Origin: Rhodoferax sp.
Lineage (GTDB): Bacteria; Pseudomonadota; Gammaproteobacteria; Burkholderiales; Burkholderiaceae_C
DNA length: 39,083 nucleotides
Assembly (NCBI GenBank): GCA_018061265.1
Contig: JAGOUM010000020.1
Span: 1-39,083 of the forward strand
Reading direction: 5' to 3'
Both the position numbers and the translations under genes were made by a program. This document shows positions 1-8,385 of the stretch, one piece after another. The notes beneath the pieces were generated by a model. It was not told the DNA's origin. It worked only from the letters and a program-made list of their open reading frames with translations, and did not search any database. Each line of letters begins with the position of its first letter. The first letter of the stretch is position 1.

Positions 1-770
1 CATTTGCCGATATCACACCGGAACTCATGCATGCTTTTGTCGCAGGCGGTGCCGACGTGATCGAGCTCGGGGTGCCGTTTTCTGACCCCAGCGCCGACGG
101 CCCGGTGATCCAGAAGGCCGGTGACCAGGCGCTGGCCATGGGTATTGGTTTGAGCCAGGTGCTGGAGATGGTGCGCGTGTTTCGCCGCCAAAATCAAACC
201 ACACCGGTGGTGCTGATGGGTTACGCCAACCCGGTTGAGCGTTATAACCAGACCCACGGCACTACAGCCGCCGTAGCAGGCTATGTAGATATCAAAAGCG
301 CTACCACCCCATTTGTGCAAGATGCCGCGGCTGCAGGGGTGGATGGTGTGCTGATCGTGGACTACCCACCCGAAGAATGCGAAGGCTTCGCCGCCGAGCT
401 CAAGGCCCACGGCATGGACCTGATTTTTCTGCTCGCCCCAACTTCGACGCCGGAGCGCATGGCACAGGTGGGGCGCATCGCCAGCGGCTACGTGTATTAC
501 GTGTCGCTCAAGGGCGTGACAGGCTCGGGGGCACTTGACACCGACGCCGTGCGGGCCATGCTGCCGCGCATTCGTGCCCATGTCAGCGTGCCAGTGGGGG
601 TCGGGTTTGGCATTCGTGATGCTGCCACGGCGCGTGCGGTTGGTGAGGCTGCCGACGCTGTGGTGATTGGCAGCAGGATCATCCAGCTGATTGACGGCCT
701 GCCGCGTGAAAACATCGCCCATACCGCGCAAGCTTTTTTGCGCGAAATCCGCACCGCACTCGATTCATAA
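1..770 (+). CDS. trpA: Tryptophan synthase alpha subunit (5' end outside window)
   Basis: TrpA cleaves indole-3-glycerol phosphate to indole and glyceraldehyde 3-phosphate and passes indole to TrpB, the last step of tryptophan synthesis in the cytoplasm. The frame is already open at the window edge (FADITPEL before the first Met), so the true start lies upstream. The signature [11 protein letters not shown] holds the catalytic Glu, and the Asp of SADGP follows. The phosphate-binding end is present as GVGFGIRD and VVIGSRI. After [11 protein letters not shown] there is an extra stretch of roughly 15-19 residues before [12 protein letters not shown], compared with the short loop I remember in relatives. 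It coincides with a copy of a short repeat (about 265-310). accD follows 24 bases downstream, the usual trp-accD arrangement of betaproteobacteria. Confidence 0.96.
   Translation, partial: FADITPELMHAFVAGGADVIELGVPFSDPSADGPVIQKAGDQALAMGIGLSQVLEMVRVFRRQNQTTPVVLMGYANPVERYNQTHGTTAAVAGYVDIKSATTPFVQDAAAAGVDGVLIVDYPPEECEGFAAELKAHGMDLIFLLAPTSTPERMAQVGRIASGYVYYVSLKGVTGSGALDTDAVRAMLPRIRAHVSVPVGVGFGIRDAATARAVGEAADAVVIGSRIIQLIDGLPRENIAHTAQAFLREIRTALDS
265..310 (-). repeat. Short interspersed repeat copy inside trpA (degenerate)
   Basis: Read on the minus strand, this stretch has AGCGC (301-297), 20 bases, then GCTA (277-274). That is the same core and spacing as the copies near 16.84, 24.28 and 35.32 kb. 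The middle has diverged more than in those copies. It lies in frame and encodes the extra residues after [11 protein letters not shown] in TrpA. Assignment rests on the spaced core only, so it is tentative. Confidence 0.5.
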
Positions 771-794
771 TCTGGCGCCCATCAGGAGAAACGC

Positions 795-1667
795 ATGAGT
801 TGGCTCGAAAAACTGCTTCCCCCAAAAATCCAGCACACCGACCCCAAGGACCGGCGTGCCGTACCCGAGGGCCTTTGGGTCAAGTGCCCGGCCTGCGACA
901 GTGTCCTGTACAAGACCGATCTGGAGCAAAACCAGAACGTCTGCCCGACCTGCAGCCACCATCACCGCATCGGTGCACGCGCCCGGCTGAATGCGTTCAT
1001 GGACAACGAGGGACGTTACGAAATCGGCCAGGAGGTGCTGCCCGTGGATGCCCTCAAGTTCAAGGACAGCCGCAAGTACCCCGAGCGCCTGAAGGAAGCA
1101 CTGGAAAACACCGGAGAAACCGATGCACTGGTCGTCATGGGCGGCAGCGTGATGGGCATAGGCCTGGTGGCGGCCTGTTTTGAGTTTGAATTCATGGGCG
1201 GAAGCATGGGCTCGGTGGTCGGCGAGCGGTTTGTGCGCGGTGTACACAGTGCGATTGAGCAAAAGGTACCCTTTGTGTGTTTTACCGCCACGGGTGGCGC
1301 ACGTATGCAGGAGGGCCTGCTCAGCCTGATGCAGATGGCCAAGACCAACGCATCTTTGACCCACCTGGCCAAAAAAGGCCTGCCTTATATCAGTGTGCTG
1401 ACCGATCCCACCATGGGCGGCGTGAGCGCAGGCTTTGCGTTCATCGGCGACGTGGTGATCGCCGAACCCAAGGCCCTGATCGGTTTTGCCGGACCAAGGG
1501 TGATCGAATCCACGGTGCGGGTGACGCTGCCGGAGGGCTTTCAGCGCGCCGAGTTCCTGCAGACCAAGGGCGCTGTGGATCTGATCTGTGACCGGCGCGA
1601 ACTGCGCCAGACCATCGCCAATACGCTGGCGATTTTGACCAGGCAAAGCGCTGACGCCGTGGGATGA
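795..1667 (+). CDS. accD: Acetyl-CoA carboxylase carboxyltransferase beta subunit
   Basis: AccD pairs with AccA to transfer the carboxyl group from biotin on AccB to acetyl-CoA, giving malonyl-CoA, the first committed step of fatty acid synthesis. The N-terminus has the four-cysteine zinc ribbon (CPAC near residue 33, CPTC near 52). The crotonase-like carboxyltransferase fold follows, with GGSMGSVVGE, TATGGARMQEG and the GFAGPRVIE segment. At 290 residues it has the normal length. The ATG has a good AGGAG ribosome site (caggagaaacgc). folC commonly follows accD in Burkholderiales; here the next gene is a convergent rpiR regulator, so the usual operon is interrupted at this point. Confidence 0.97.
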   Translation: MSWLEKLLPPKIQHTDPKDRRAVPEGLWVKCPACDSVLYKTDLEQNQNVCPTCSHHHRIGARARLNAFMDNEGRYEIGQEVLPVDALKFKDSRKYPERLKEALENTGETDALVVMGGSVMGIGLVAACFEFEFMGGSMGSVVGERFVRGVHSAIEQKVPFVCFTATGGARMQEGLLSLMQMAKTNASLTHLAKKGLPYISVLTDPTMGGVSAGFAFIGDVVIAEPKALIGFAGPRVIESTVRVTLPEGFQRAEFLQTKGAVDLICDRRELRQTIANTLAILTRQSADAVG

Positions 1668-1686
1668 AGTCGATCCGGCGGCGTCA
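1652..1686. terminator. Stem-loop between convergent accD and rpiR (possible bidirectional terminator)
   Basis: TGACGCCG (1652-1659) pairs perfectly with CGGCGTCA (1679-1686) across a 19-base loop that contains the accD stop codon. The second arm reaches the rpiR stop codon. No T-run follows on either strand, so termination activity is inferred from position only. Confidence 0.35.
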
Positions 1687-2526
1687 GAGCTCCTGAAGCG
1701 CGTCGTGGCCAGCCTCGATTTCAGTCAAGCGCTCTCGCTCGCGTGGGCCGGCCAGCTCCAGAACGCGCGAGACCAGCAGGTGGCAGACACCGGTGACCGC
1801 CGCATGATCATCCAGCGGGCTGTGCGAATCACAAATGCAGTGAAGATGCCAGGCCAGGCCAGTCCACCTGGGAATCTGTTCGTCAGAGATGTACAGGATG
1901 CGACAACCTCCCAGCAACCACTGATTCACCAGCATCGCCAGGGCTTTGGGACGTCGCCGCATGGCAAACACCACCACCACATCCTGCGGTGTCACGCTGG
2001 CCAAATACTGGCCTAGGGTGTCCCCAGCGTTGGGAACCAGTTGTACATCCTCCTTGATCTGGAACATCTGCCAGCGGAAATAAGCAGCGAATGCCTGGCT
2101 GGAGCGCAGTCCAAGCACCCACACCTTTCGGGCCGTCAACAGGGCATGCGCCATCTGGTCCACCTGGGTAACTTCCAGCCTGGCGAAAGTGCGTTGCAAA
2201 TTGTCCTGGCTGCGCGCCAGACTCGCGCCAAACGGATCGGCAACTGCCGGGGTTCGGCTGGCGAGATAAATCGGCGACCCCGCCCCTCGCTCCTGCCTGA
2301 CCTGGCGTCGGGCCTCATCGTAGTGCTGGTAGCCAAGCCGTTTGATGAAACGGGTGACAGTCGCGTTGGAAACGCCCGCCAGCGAAGCCAACTCACTGGC
2401 CGCATAACTTGCCAGATCACCTGGAAAATCCAGCACAAATTCAGCCAGTTGCCGCTCCATGGGATGGAACTCACCAAGGCTTTGGCGCACGCGTGACAGG
2501 AAAGACGAGGTGGCGGTGAGGGGCAT
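1684..2526 (-). CDS. RpiR-family transcriptional regulator (HTH plus SIS domain)
   Basis: This is a DNA-binding regulator of the RpiR family, which usually senses a phosphosugar or related metabolite through its SIS domain. Residues about 1-75 form the HTH_6 domain (ERQLAEFVLDFP, then ASLAGVSNATVTRFIKRLGY). Residues about 125-250 form the SIS fold (KVWVLGLRSSQAFAAYF, DVVVVFAMRRRPKALAMLVN, GCRILYISD). I chose ATG 2526; a TTG two codons earlier is possible, and neither has a clear ribosome site. It is the last gene of the leftward transport block, 66 bases after dctM. Four tandem TCATGAA motifs lie just upstream and the same motif recurs ahead of the first gene of the block, which suggests it controls itself and the transporters. 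Its ligand cannot be told from sequence. Confidence 0.9.
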   Translation of the reverse strand: MPLTATSSFLSRVRQSLGEFHPMERQLAEFVLDFPGDLASYAASELASLAGVSNATVTRFIKRLGYQHYDEARRQVRQERGAGSPIYLASRTPAVADPFGASLARSQDNLQRTFARLEVTQVDQMAHALLTARKVWVLGLRSSQAFAAYFRWQMFQIKEDVQLVPNAGDTLGQYLASVTPQDVVVVFAMRRRPKALAMLVNQWLLGGCRILYISDEQIPRWTGLAWHLHCICDSHSPLDDHAAVTGVCHLLVSRVLELAGPRERERLTEIEAGHDALQEL

Positions 2527-2574
2527 ATTCAAACGACCCGGTGTTGGTCAGTCAACGTATTGTCGCCGGACAGC

Positions 2575-2608
2575 TTTCATGAAATCATGAAATCATGAAA
2601 TCATGAAC
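2575..2608. promoter_or_regulatory. Four tandem TCATGAA motifs, probable RpiR operator
   Basis: TCATGAA occurs at 2577, 2585, 2593 and 2601, an exact 8-base period, and starts with the palindrome TTTCATGAAA (2575-2584). The array covers the last codons and stop of dctM and ends about 50 bases before the rpiR start. A matching perfect palindrome lies ahead of the operon's first gene (11929-11940). The role as an RpiR binding site is inferred from this match and from position. Confidence 0.55.
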
Positions 2609-3903
2609 TTGGGCAGCCACAAGGCGATCGCCGGGAACCACCAGAGCAGGACCACCAACAGCAGCATGATGACCAGGAAAGGCAGAACACCATGGATCAC
2701 GTCCAGAATATTGCCCTCCCCCCGCACGCCTTGCACCACATACAGGTTCATCCCCACCGGTGGGGTGATCAGCGCCAGTTCAGCCATGATCACCAGATAG
2801 ATGCCAAACCAGACCGGATCGATGCCCAGTGCCACCACAATCGGAAAAACAATCGGAATGGTGCCGACCACCATCGCCAGCGCATCCAGAAAACAACCCA
2901 GAATCAGGTACAACACGGTCAGGATCAGGATGATCTGACCGGGGCTGGCATTCAGGCCCACGACAAATTTGGTCAGCATGTCCGGCACGCCCAGCATACC
3001 GAGCACAAAATTAAGGTAAAACGCAGCCGCAGCGATCAGCATGATCATGGCTGTGATCGACAAAGTGGTCACAAAGGACTCGTGCAGCATGCGAATATTG
3101 AGGCGTCCGAAAGCGGCACACAGCAGAGCTGACACCACCACACCCAGCGCTGCTGATTCGGTGGGTGTTGCCCAGCCGGCGTAAATGCTGCCCATCACCA
3201 GCATGATCACCAGCAACGGTGGAACCAGATCAAGCAGGTTACGCAGTTTCACCCGCAATGGTGCTCTTGCTTCGGGTATGCCAGCGTAGGCCGGTTTCCA
3301 GAGGCAAAATACAACAATCACTGCCATGAACAACCCCATCAGCAACAGGCCGGGTACCACCCCGGCCGCGTAAAGTTTGCCCACCGAGGTATTGGTCATG
3401 GCCCCATAGATGATCATGTTGATCGACGGCGGAATCAGGATGCCCAGTGTGGCACCCGCTGCAATGGAACCCAGCACCAGTCGCGTGTTGTAACCACGCT
3501 GTCTGAATGCAGGCAGGGCCACTGTGCCAATGGTGGCAGCAGTGGCAACCGAAGAGCCTGATACGGCCGCAAAGAGTGCCGAGGCACCAATGTTGGAGTG
3601 CAGCAGCCCCCCGGGCAAAGGTGACAGCCAGTCCGACAGTGACCGGTACATCCTGTCGGTGAAACCACCCCGCACCAGCAGTTCCCCAAGCAGGATAAAT
3701 AGCGGAACCGAGACCAGCACAAAGTTATTGTTGGCACTCCAGTACTGCGTACCGTATTCAAGCGCCGCAGGCAATCCGAGGTAACCCACGGCACCCACCA
3801 GGCTCAGGAAAAACATCACAAAAGCAACGTGCAGGCCCAGGCTCATCAGTCCGATGAGCAGCACAAAACCCATCGCCACCGCGAACAGGGAGATATCGGA
3901 CAT
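2593..3903 (-). CDS. dctM: TRAP transporter large membrane subunit, DctM type
   Basis: This is the ion-coupled transport subunit of a tripartite ATP-independent periplasmic (TRAP) transporter in the inner membrane. The 436 residues are hydrophobic throughout, with about 12 membrane segments. They show family patterns such as NNFVLVSVPLFILLGELL near residue 58, the AAVSGSSVATAATIGTVALP segment near 113, and ILIPPSINMIIYG. The C-terminal half has ALITPPVGMNLYVVQG. Length is normal. It starts 9 bases after dctQ. The last codons overlap the TCATGAA repeat array. The substrate is unknown; C4-dicarboxylates are only one possibility in this family. Confidence 0.94.
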   Translation of the reverse strand: MSDISLFAVAMGFVLLIGLMSLGLHVAFVMFFLSLVGAVGYLGLPAALEYGTQYWSANNNFVLVSVPLFILLGELLVRGGFTDRMYRSLSDWLSPLPGGLLHSNIGASALFAAVSGSSVATAATIGTVALPAFRQRGYNTRLVLGSIAAGATLGILIPPSINMIIYGAMTNTSVGKLYAAGVVPGLLLMGLFMAVIVVFCLWKPAYAGIPEARAPLRVKLRNLLDLVPPLLVIMLVMGSIYAGWATPTESAALGVVVSALLCAAFGRLNIRMLHESFVTTLSITAMIMLIAAAAFYLNFVLGMLGVPDMLTKFVVGLNASPGQIILILTVLYLILGCFLDALAMVVGTIPIVFPIVVALGIDPVWFGIYLVIMAELALITPPVGMNLYVVQGVRGEGNILDVIHGVLPFLVIMLLLVVLLWWFPAIALWLPKFMIS

Positions 3904-3912
3904 GTCGGGGCC

Positions 3913-4539
3913 TCAGTTTGTACGGGACGATGGTGGCGTCACGGAGGTGACCCCGCGCGCCTGAATATTTGCCAGTTCGGCATCCAGCTCGTCCTGGGCA
4001 CCATGGAGGCCGTACCAGGCGTTGAGCTCAGGACGGCGCCTTACCAGCAAATACACTGCGTGCAGCGCATACACCAGCGATATCAGCGCCAGCAGGCCGA
4101 GTCCGGCCACCCACAGCGCTTGTGGTACCCAAAGTGGCTGCTCCAGATTGGTCGCGCTGCTGCCGAACTCGATGGTGTCGCGCAACACCGCCACGCCGCG
4201 CCACACGGCAAAGCCAGAGAAACCGGCAAAACAGAGCATGGCCAGCGTGTTCAGCGAGCGTTGCAGCCTCGTTGGCAGACGCACCAAAAACACATCCACC
4301 CGCGTATGGCTGCGCTGGGCCATGGCGTACGAGGCACCGATGGCTGCGCTGACCGCCAGCACGAAACCACCGAGCTCATCGATACCCTTGAACGAGGTCG
4401 AAAAAAACTTGCGTCCAAGGACCTCCAGTGTCAGGCCAACGGCGTAGGCCAGCACCACCCAGCCGCAGGCGATGGTGGCCCAGCGCGCGGCCGGGGTGAT
4501 CTTTTCACTGATCGGGTTGGCGGGCTGTTGCTGACGCAT
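3913..4539 (-). CDS. dctQ: TRAP transporter small membrane subunit, DctQ type
   Basis: DctQ is the small four-helix membrane subunit that joins the periplasmic binding protein to DctM. Four hydrophobic segments are visible (around WATIACGWVVLAYAVGL, LGGFVLAVSAAIGASYAM, LNTLAMLCFAGFSGFAVW and WVAGLGLLALISLVYALH). A family-like EVLGRKFF...GIDELGG loop lies between the first two, and RVDVF follows the second. I chose ATG 4539, giving 208 residues, because it lies 16 bases after the dctP stop; a longer frame would overlap dctP. The C-terminal 45 residues are polar and probably cytoplasmic. Confidence 0.88.
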   Translation of the reverse strand: MRQQQPANPISEKITPAARWATIACGWVVLAYAVGLTLEVLGRKFFSTSFKGIDELGGFVLAVSAAIGASYAMAQRSHTRVDVFLVRLPTRLQRSLNTLAMLCFAGFSGFAVWRGVAVLRDTIEFGSSATNLEQPLWVPQALWVAGLGLLALISLVYALHAVYLLVRRRPELNAWYGLHGAQDELDAELANIQARGVTSVTPPSSRTN

Positions 4540-4555
4540 GGTGTGTGCCTGAGGT

Positions 4556-5620
4556 TCAGTTGATGACCATGCCACGCGCCTTGCCAACGGTCGCGTTCCA
4601 GGTGTCACTGCACTTTGGGTCCACCTTGTTGCAGACCCCTTTCCACATCGGCAGCACCGTGGCAGCCGATGCTGCCTTGACCTTGGCCTCGTCGTCGGGC
4701 GTTACCGGCACCAGCGTCATCTTGAATGGTGTTCCGGTCTTGCAGGCTTTTCCGGTGTTGCAAGCGATGGAGTCGGCGGTTCCCTCCTCGGCCAGGTCCC
4801 ACATCTGGTCTTCCATTTTCTTGAACTCGGCCTGCACCTTGGCTTGCTGATCCGGTGTGAGTTTGCGCCAGAAGTCGAGGTTGACAAAGTGCCCCTGGAC
4901 CGAGCCCGCCACAGCCAGGGGGTAAAAATACTGCGTCACCTCAGGCCACTTGCCCGAGTTGCCAGAATTGGCCGAGGTCACGCCGCAGTCGACCACGCCA
5001 TTGCCCAACGCCGAATACACCTCCGAGAACGACAGGGTCACCGGAGTGGCACCCAGATTCTGCAACATGGCCGACATGCTGGGAGTGAAGCTGCGTACCT
5101 TCAACCCCTTGAAGTCGGCGATGGACTTGATCGGCTTGTTGCAGAAGAACACCTGCGGACCAAAGGGCCAGAGCGTGAGCGCCTTGGCCTTGAATTTCTC
5201 CTGCAAACGCGCGTCAAAAGCTGGCCGGTACGCTTCCATGGCCTTGCGCAACTGTCCCATGTTGGTCGACACGCCCGCAAGGTCGATGCCTTCGAAAAAT
5301 GGATCATCACGTGCCACGCTGCCGATTTGCACGGACATGACATCAAAAATGTTGGATCGCAGCAATCGCAAGGCGTCATCTGGCTTGACATTGACCACGT
5401 CCATTGGATTGAACTTCACGTCCATATCAATGCCTGTGGCCTTGGCCAAGCCGAGAAAAAACGGTTTCTCGATGCCGTCGGAATGTCGCACGTTGGCCGA
5501 TGAGTTGCCAGCAACACGCATGGCAAGATCGGCAGCGACCACATGGGAGGAGGCACAAAGGGCAGTCAGGGTGACGGTTGCCGCAAAAGTGAACGAGCGG
5601 GAGGAAAGCGGAAATTTCAT
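4556..5620 (-). CDS. dctP: TRAP transporter periplasmic binding protein, DctP type
   Basis: This is the secreted ligand-binding subunit of the TRAP transporter. A signal peptide covers about residues 1-29 (cleavage after SSHVVA). The DctP core is clear: DFKGLKVRSFTP, then LGATPVTLSFSEVYSALGNGVVDC near residue 200, with the conserved Arg of KVR expected to bind a ligand carboxylate. It has 354 residues and starts at ATG 5620 with GGAG eight bases before. The mature protein carries six cysteines (FFCNKP, VDCGVT, ACNTGKAC, GVCNKVDPKC), four of them in a C-terminal section, which suggests disulfides. The racemase-like gene lies 64 bases upstream, a larger gap than elsewhere in the block. Confidence 0.92.
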   Translation of the reverse strand: MKFPLSSRSFTFAATVTLTALCASSHVVAADLAMRVAGNSSANVRHSDGIEKPFFLGLAKATGIDMDVKFNPMDVVNVKPDDALRLLRSNIFDVMSVQIGSVARDDPFFEGIDLAGVSTNMGQLRKAMEAYRPAFDARLQEKFKAKALTLWPFGPQVFFCNKPIKSIADFKGLKVRSFTPSMSAMLQNLGATPVTLSFSEVYSALGNGVVDCGVTSANSGNSGKWPEVTQYFYPLAVAGSVQGHFVNLDFWRKLTPDQQAKVQAEFKKMEDQMWDLAEEGTADSIACNTGKACKTGTPFKMTLVPVTPDDEAKVKAASAATVLPMWKGVCNKVDPKCSDTWNATVGKARGMVIN

Positions 5621-5684
5621 GGCACGAAGCTCCAGGTGGGTTGATAAAACAGGTTGGGGTCAATCAGGTGTTCAGCACTTGACG

Positions 5685-6404
5685 TCAGCTTGTCAATCCG
5701 GCACGACGGCAGGCCAGACGCACGGCGGCACAAACCGGATCAACCACACGGATCTGCAGTTGCGCGGCGATGTTCTGCGCGGCGTGGGCCAGCGGCCCAC
5801 CACCAATCACGATGGACTGCACACTGTCACGTACCACCGCATCGCGGCAAGCCTGAAGCAAGGCCCGCTGGAGCTGTGCGGGATGGCGCATCAGTGTGTT
5901 CATGTCGCCAGAGGTGTAGTGCACGCCGGCAAACTGCGCTGGCGATGCTGCCGCGTGCGCAGCAACAACAAGGCTGTCATGCAGATCGGGGGTGACAGTC
6001 ACAATGGCAAAGCGCAGGCCATCATTGGCCGCTTCGGCAATGCCTGCCTCGCCCAGGCCGGTGACCGGCAGCGCCAGGCTCTGACGCAGAGCAGCCACAC
6101 CCGGGTCCCCGAACCCGGCCACGATGATGGCGTCGAACCCTTCGTCCGCCAGCGCGGGCGCCTGCGCCAAAACAGCTTGGCTGGCCAGTTGCAAGGTGGC
6201 CTGGTCGGCAATGAATTCGCTTCCTGTCAAAACCGTCCGCCCTTCGACATGGACACCAGCGGGGGCTGCCGCCCAGGCACTTGCCATCATCAGCTCGGTC
6301 GAGCGTCTGCTGGTATTTGGGTTGAGCAGGGCAATGCGGTAAGGCCGCGTCGCCCTGCCGCTGTCCATCGTCATCTGAAGCGGGCCGGATACTGCAGTCG
6401 TCAT
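5685..6404 (-). CDS. Asp/Glu/hydantoin racemase-family protein lacking the catalytic cysteines
   Basis: The fold assignment rests on the N-terminal LLNPNTS motif, the FGDPG motif after the second strand, the PVTGLGEAGIAEA segment and the C-terminal IGGGPLAHAA. Family members racemise amino acids, hydantoins or allantoin with two cysteines, one in the A-C-F-G-D-P-G position and one in the L-G-C-A-G position. Here they read AGFGDPG and IGGGPL, so both are replaced by glycine. Two other cysteines sit near the C-terminus (DPVCAAVRLAC) and one at QACRDAV. I chose ATG 6404, which gives a four-base ATGA overlap with the ATPase gene and has GGAG seven bases before; this gives 239 residues. It is therefore unlikely to be a standard racemase; a binding or altered-chemistry role is possible. 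It sits between an ABC importer and a TRAP transporter. Confidence 0.8.
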   Translation of the reverse strand: MTTAVSGPLQMTMDSGRATRPYRIALLNPNTSRRSTELMMASAWAAAPAGVHVEGRTVLTGSEFIADQATLQLASQAVLAQAPALADEGFDAIIVAGFGDPGVAALRQSLALPVTGLGEAGIAEAANDGLRFAIVTVTPDLHDSLVVAAHAAASPAQFAGVHYTSGDMNTLMRHPAQLQRALLQACRDAVVRDSVQSIVIGGGPLAHAAQNIAAQLQIRVVDPVCAAVRLACRRAGLTS

Positions 6405-7399
6405 GGCATGGCTCCGGCTGCCCTTGCGTCCAACACGTCCAGTCGCCAACAGGCCACCGCGGATGTGCCGGGCCGATCCACCAGCGCCGGTACCGCATTT
6501 GCGCAGTCGCCCCTGGCATCGGTGCAGCGGGCGGCAAATGCACAGCCAGCGGGCAGTGCCACCAGGTCAGGCGGTGCGCCCGCCAAGCCGCTGAGGCGGG
6601 TGCCCCGCATGGAGCCGTGCAAGGTGGACGCCAGCAACGCCCGGGTGTAGGGATGCTGCGGACGCAGTAACACATCCTCAGCGCTGCCGATCTCCACGAT
6701 ACGGCCAGCATACATCACGGCAATTCGGTCGCAGATCTCGGCTGCCACGCCGAGGTCATGCGTCACGAACACCGCGCCCATACCCAGACGCTGCTGCAGC
6801 TCACGCAGGATCAACAGCACCTGCATTTGCACGGTGGCGTCCAGTGCAGTGGTGGGCTCGTCAGCCAGCACCAGCTTCGGGCCACACGACAGTGCAAGCG
6901 CGATCATGGCGCGCTGACGCATGCCGCCCGAGAGTTCGTGCGGGTAGTTGTCCAGCCGCTCGCGGGCTGATGGCACTTTCACCTGTTCCAGCCAGTACTG
7001 GGACTGGCGGCGTGCCTCCGACCCGGAGCAACCCAGGTGACGGCGGATCGCTTCATCGATTTGCTGGCCGATCGTGAACACCGGATCAAATGCCAACCCC
7101 GGGTCCTGGAAAACCATGGCCGCTATGCCACCGCGGTATCGGCCCAAAGACGGCTCGTCCAGCGCCAGAACATCCTGTCCAGCCACCAGCACCCGGCCAC
7201 CGATTTTGCTGCGCTTGGGTGGCAGCAACCGCATCAAAGCACGCAGCGTCACACTCTTGCCACAACCCGACTCACCAATCAAGCCCAGCACTTCGCCAGG
7301 CTGCACCTCAAAACTCACGCCGTTGACGGCCCTCACCTGTCCTTGCGGACTTTGAAAACCCACCGACAGGTCAGCCACCTGCAACAAAGCTTCGCTCAT
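6401..7399 (-). CDS. dppD: Peptide/opine-type ABC transporter ATP-binding protein (DppD/OppD-like)
   Basis: This is one of two ATPases that power the importer encoded upstream. Motifs in order are Walker A GESGCGKS (near residue 39), signature LSGGMRQRA, Walker B LVLADEPTTALD, and the H-loop VTHDLGVAAEICDRIAVMYAG. The C-terminal oligopeptide-type domain follows (HPYTRALLAS, then cysteines in GCAFAARCTDARGDC). I chose ATG 7399 because it overlaps the preceding ATPase stop by ATGA; this gives 332 residues, normal for DppD. The upstream frame extension has no family similarity. Confidence 0.93.
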   Translation of the reverse strand: MSEALLQVADLSVGFQSPQGQVRAVNGVSFEVQPGEVLGLIGESGCGKSVTLRALMRLLPPKRSKIGGRVLVAGQDVLALDEPSLGRYRGGIAAMVFQDPGLAFDPVFTIGQQIDEAIRRHLGCSGSEARRQSQYWLEQVKVPSARERLDNYPHELSGGMRQRAMIALALSCGPKLVLADEPTTALDATVQMQVLLILRELQQRLGMGAVFVTHDLGVAAEICDRIAVMYAGRIVEIGSAEDVLLRPQHPYTRALLASTLHGSMRGTRLSGLAGAPPDLVALPAGCAFAARCTDARGDCANAVPALVDRPGTSAVACWRLDVLDARAAGAMP

Positions 7400-8385
7400 G
7401 GCTTGACCAACTCCGGGCAGTGATGGCAGGCAACCTGATGCACACCGCTGTTCGCAGGCCAAAGCAATGGTTCGCGTTGTTCACAAAGCGGTGTCGCATG
7501 TGCACAGCGCGTGCGAAAGCGGCAGCCTGTCGGTGGGTTGATCGGACTCGGCGGGTCTCCTGACAAGGGCAGCCGAAGCGTGCGTCGACGCGGGTCCATA
7601 CTGGGCATCGACCCCAACAGTGCCTGGGTATAGGGGTGCATTGGCCGCTCGTAGACCTCGTGCACAGGACCGGTTTCAACAACCTTGCCCAGATACATGA
7701 CCATGACATGGTCACTGATGTACTGGACCACGTTCAGGTCGTGCGAAATAAAGAGGTAGGTCAGCCCGAACTCGGCCTTCAGGTCGATCAGGAGGTTGAG
7801 CACCTGCAGTTCAACCGACTTGTCAAGCGCCGAGACGGCCTCATCAAAAATCACGATTTGCGGCTTCAAGGCCAATGCTCGGGCAATGTTGACCCGCTGG
7901 CGCTGCCCCCCCGAGACCTCGTGCGGATAACGAGCCGCGAATCGCGAGGGCTCCAACCCCACCCGTGCCAGCAGATCGTGCACAGTGCGGCGCGCCTCGT
8001 CGCGTGGCACTCCATGCACCAATGGACCGAACATCAACGACGCCTCCAGCGATAGACGCGGATTGAGCGAGGCAAACGAGTCCTGAAACACCATCTGCAC
8101 CTGACGCCGAAGTGCCCGGAGCTGGGCTGGTTGTTGGCTCACCACCTGGTCGGCCAGACGAATATCGCCGCCATCCGCGGGGATCAGGCCCATCAGCAGG
8201 CGCCCCAGGGTGGACTTGCCGCATCCCGACTCACCCACAATACCCATGGTACTGCCCACTGGCGCCCGAAACGACACACCGGAAACCGCATGCACCTCTC
8301 GCGGTGCCTCCCAGAAAGCACCAGCCCGCACCCTGAAGCGTTTCTGCAATCCCGCGACATCCACAGCCGGTTTCTGCGACGGCAT
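7396..8385 (-). CDS. dppF: Peptide-type ABC transporter ATP-binding protein (DppF/OppF-like)
   Basis: This is the second ATPase of the importer. Walker A is GESGCGKSTLGRLLMGL, the signature is VSGGQRQRVNIARALAL, Walker B is IVIFDEAVSALDKS (DEA replaces the usual DEP), and the H-loop is FISHDLNVV. The C-terminal part has HPYTQALLGSMP and the cysteine-containing GCRFRTRCAHATPLC segment typical of the oligopeptide group. The start is ATG 8385. It shares one base with the permease stop (TGATG) and has a strong GGAGGTG ribosome site just before. The protein has 329 residues. Confidence 0.93.
   Translation of the reverse strand: MPSQKPAVDVAGLQKRFRVRAGAFWEAPREVHAVSGVSFRAPVGSTMGIVGESGCGKSTLGRLLMGLIPADGGDIRLADQVVSQQPAQLRALRRQVQMVFQDSFASLNPRLSLEASLMFGPLVHGVPRDEARRTVHDLLARVGLEPSRFAARYPHEVSGGQRQRVNIARALALKPQIVIFDEAVSALDKSVELQVLNLLIDLKAEFGLTYLFISHDLNVVQYISDHVMVMYLGKVVETGPVHEVYERPMHPYTQALLGSMPSMDPRRRTLRLPLSGDPPSPINPPTGCRFRTRCAHATPLCEQREPLLWPANSGVHQVACHHCPELVKP

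Noticed and set aside
4950-6650. Long plus-strand open frame of 566 codons opposite dctP, the racemase-like gene and dppD
   Set aside because: It is antisense to three well-supported genes, has no family patterns, and high GC content creates such frames by chance.
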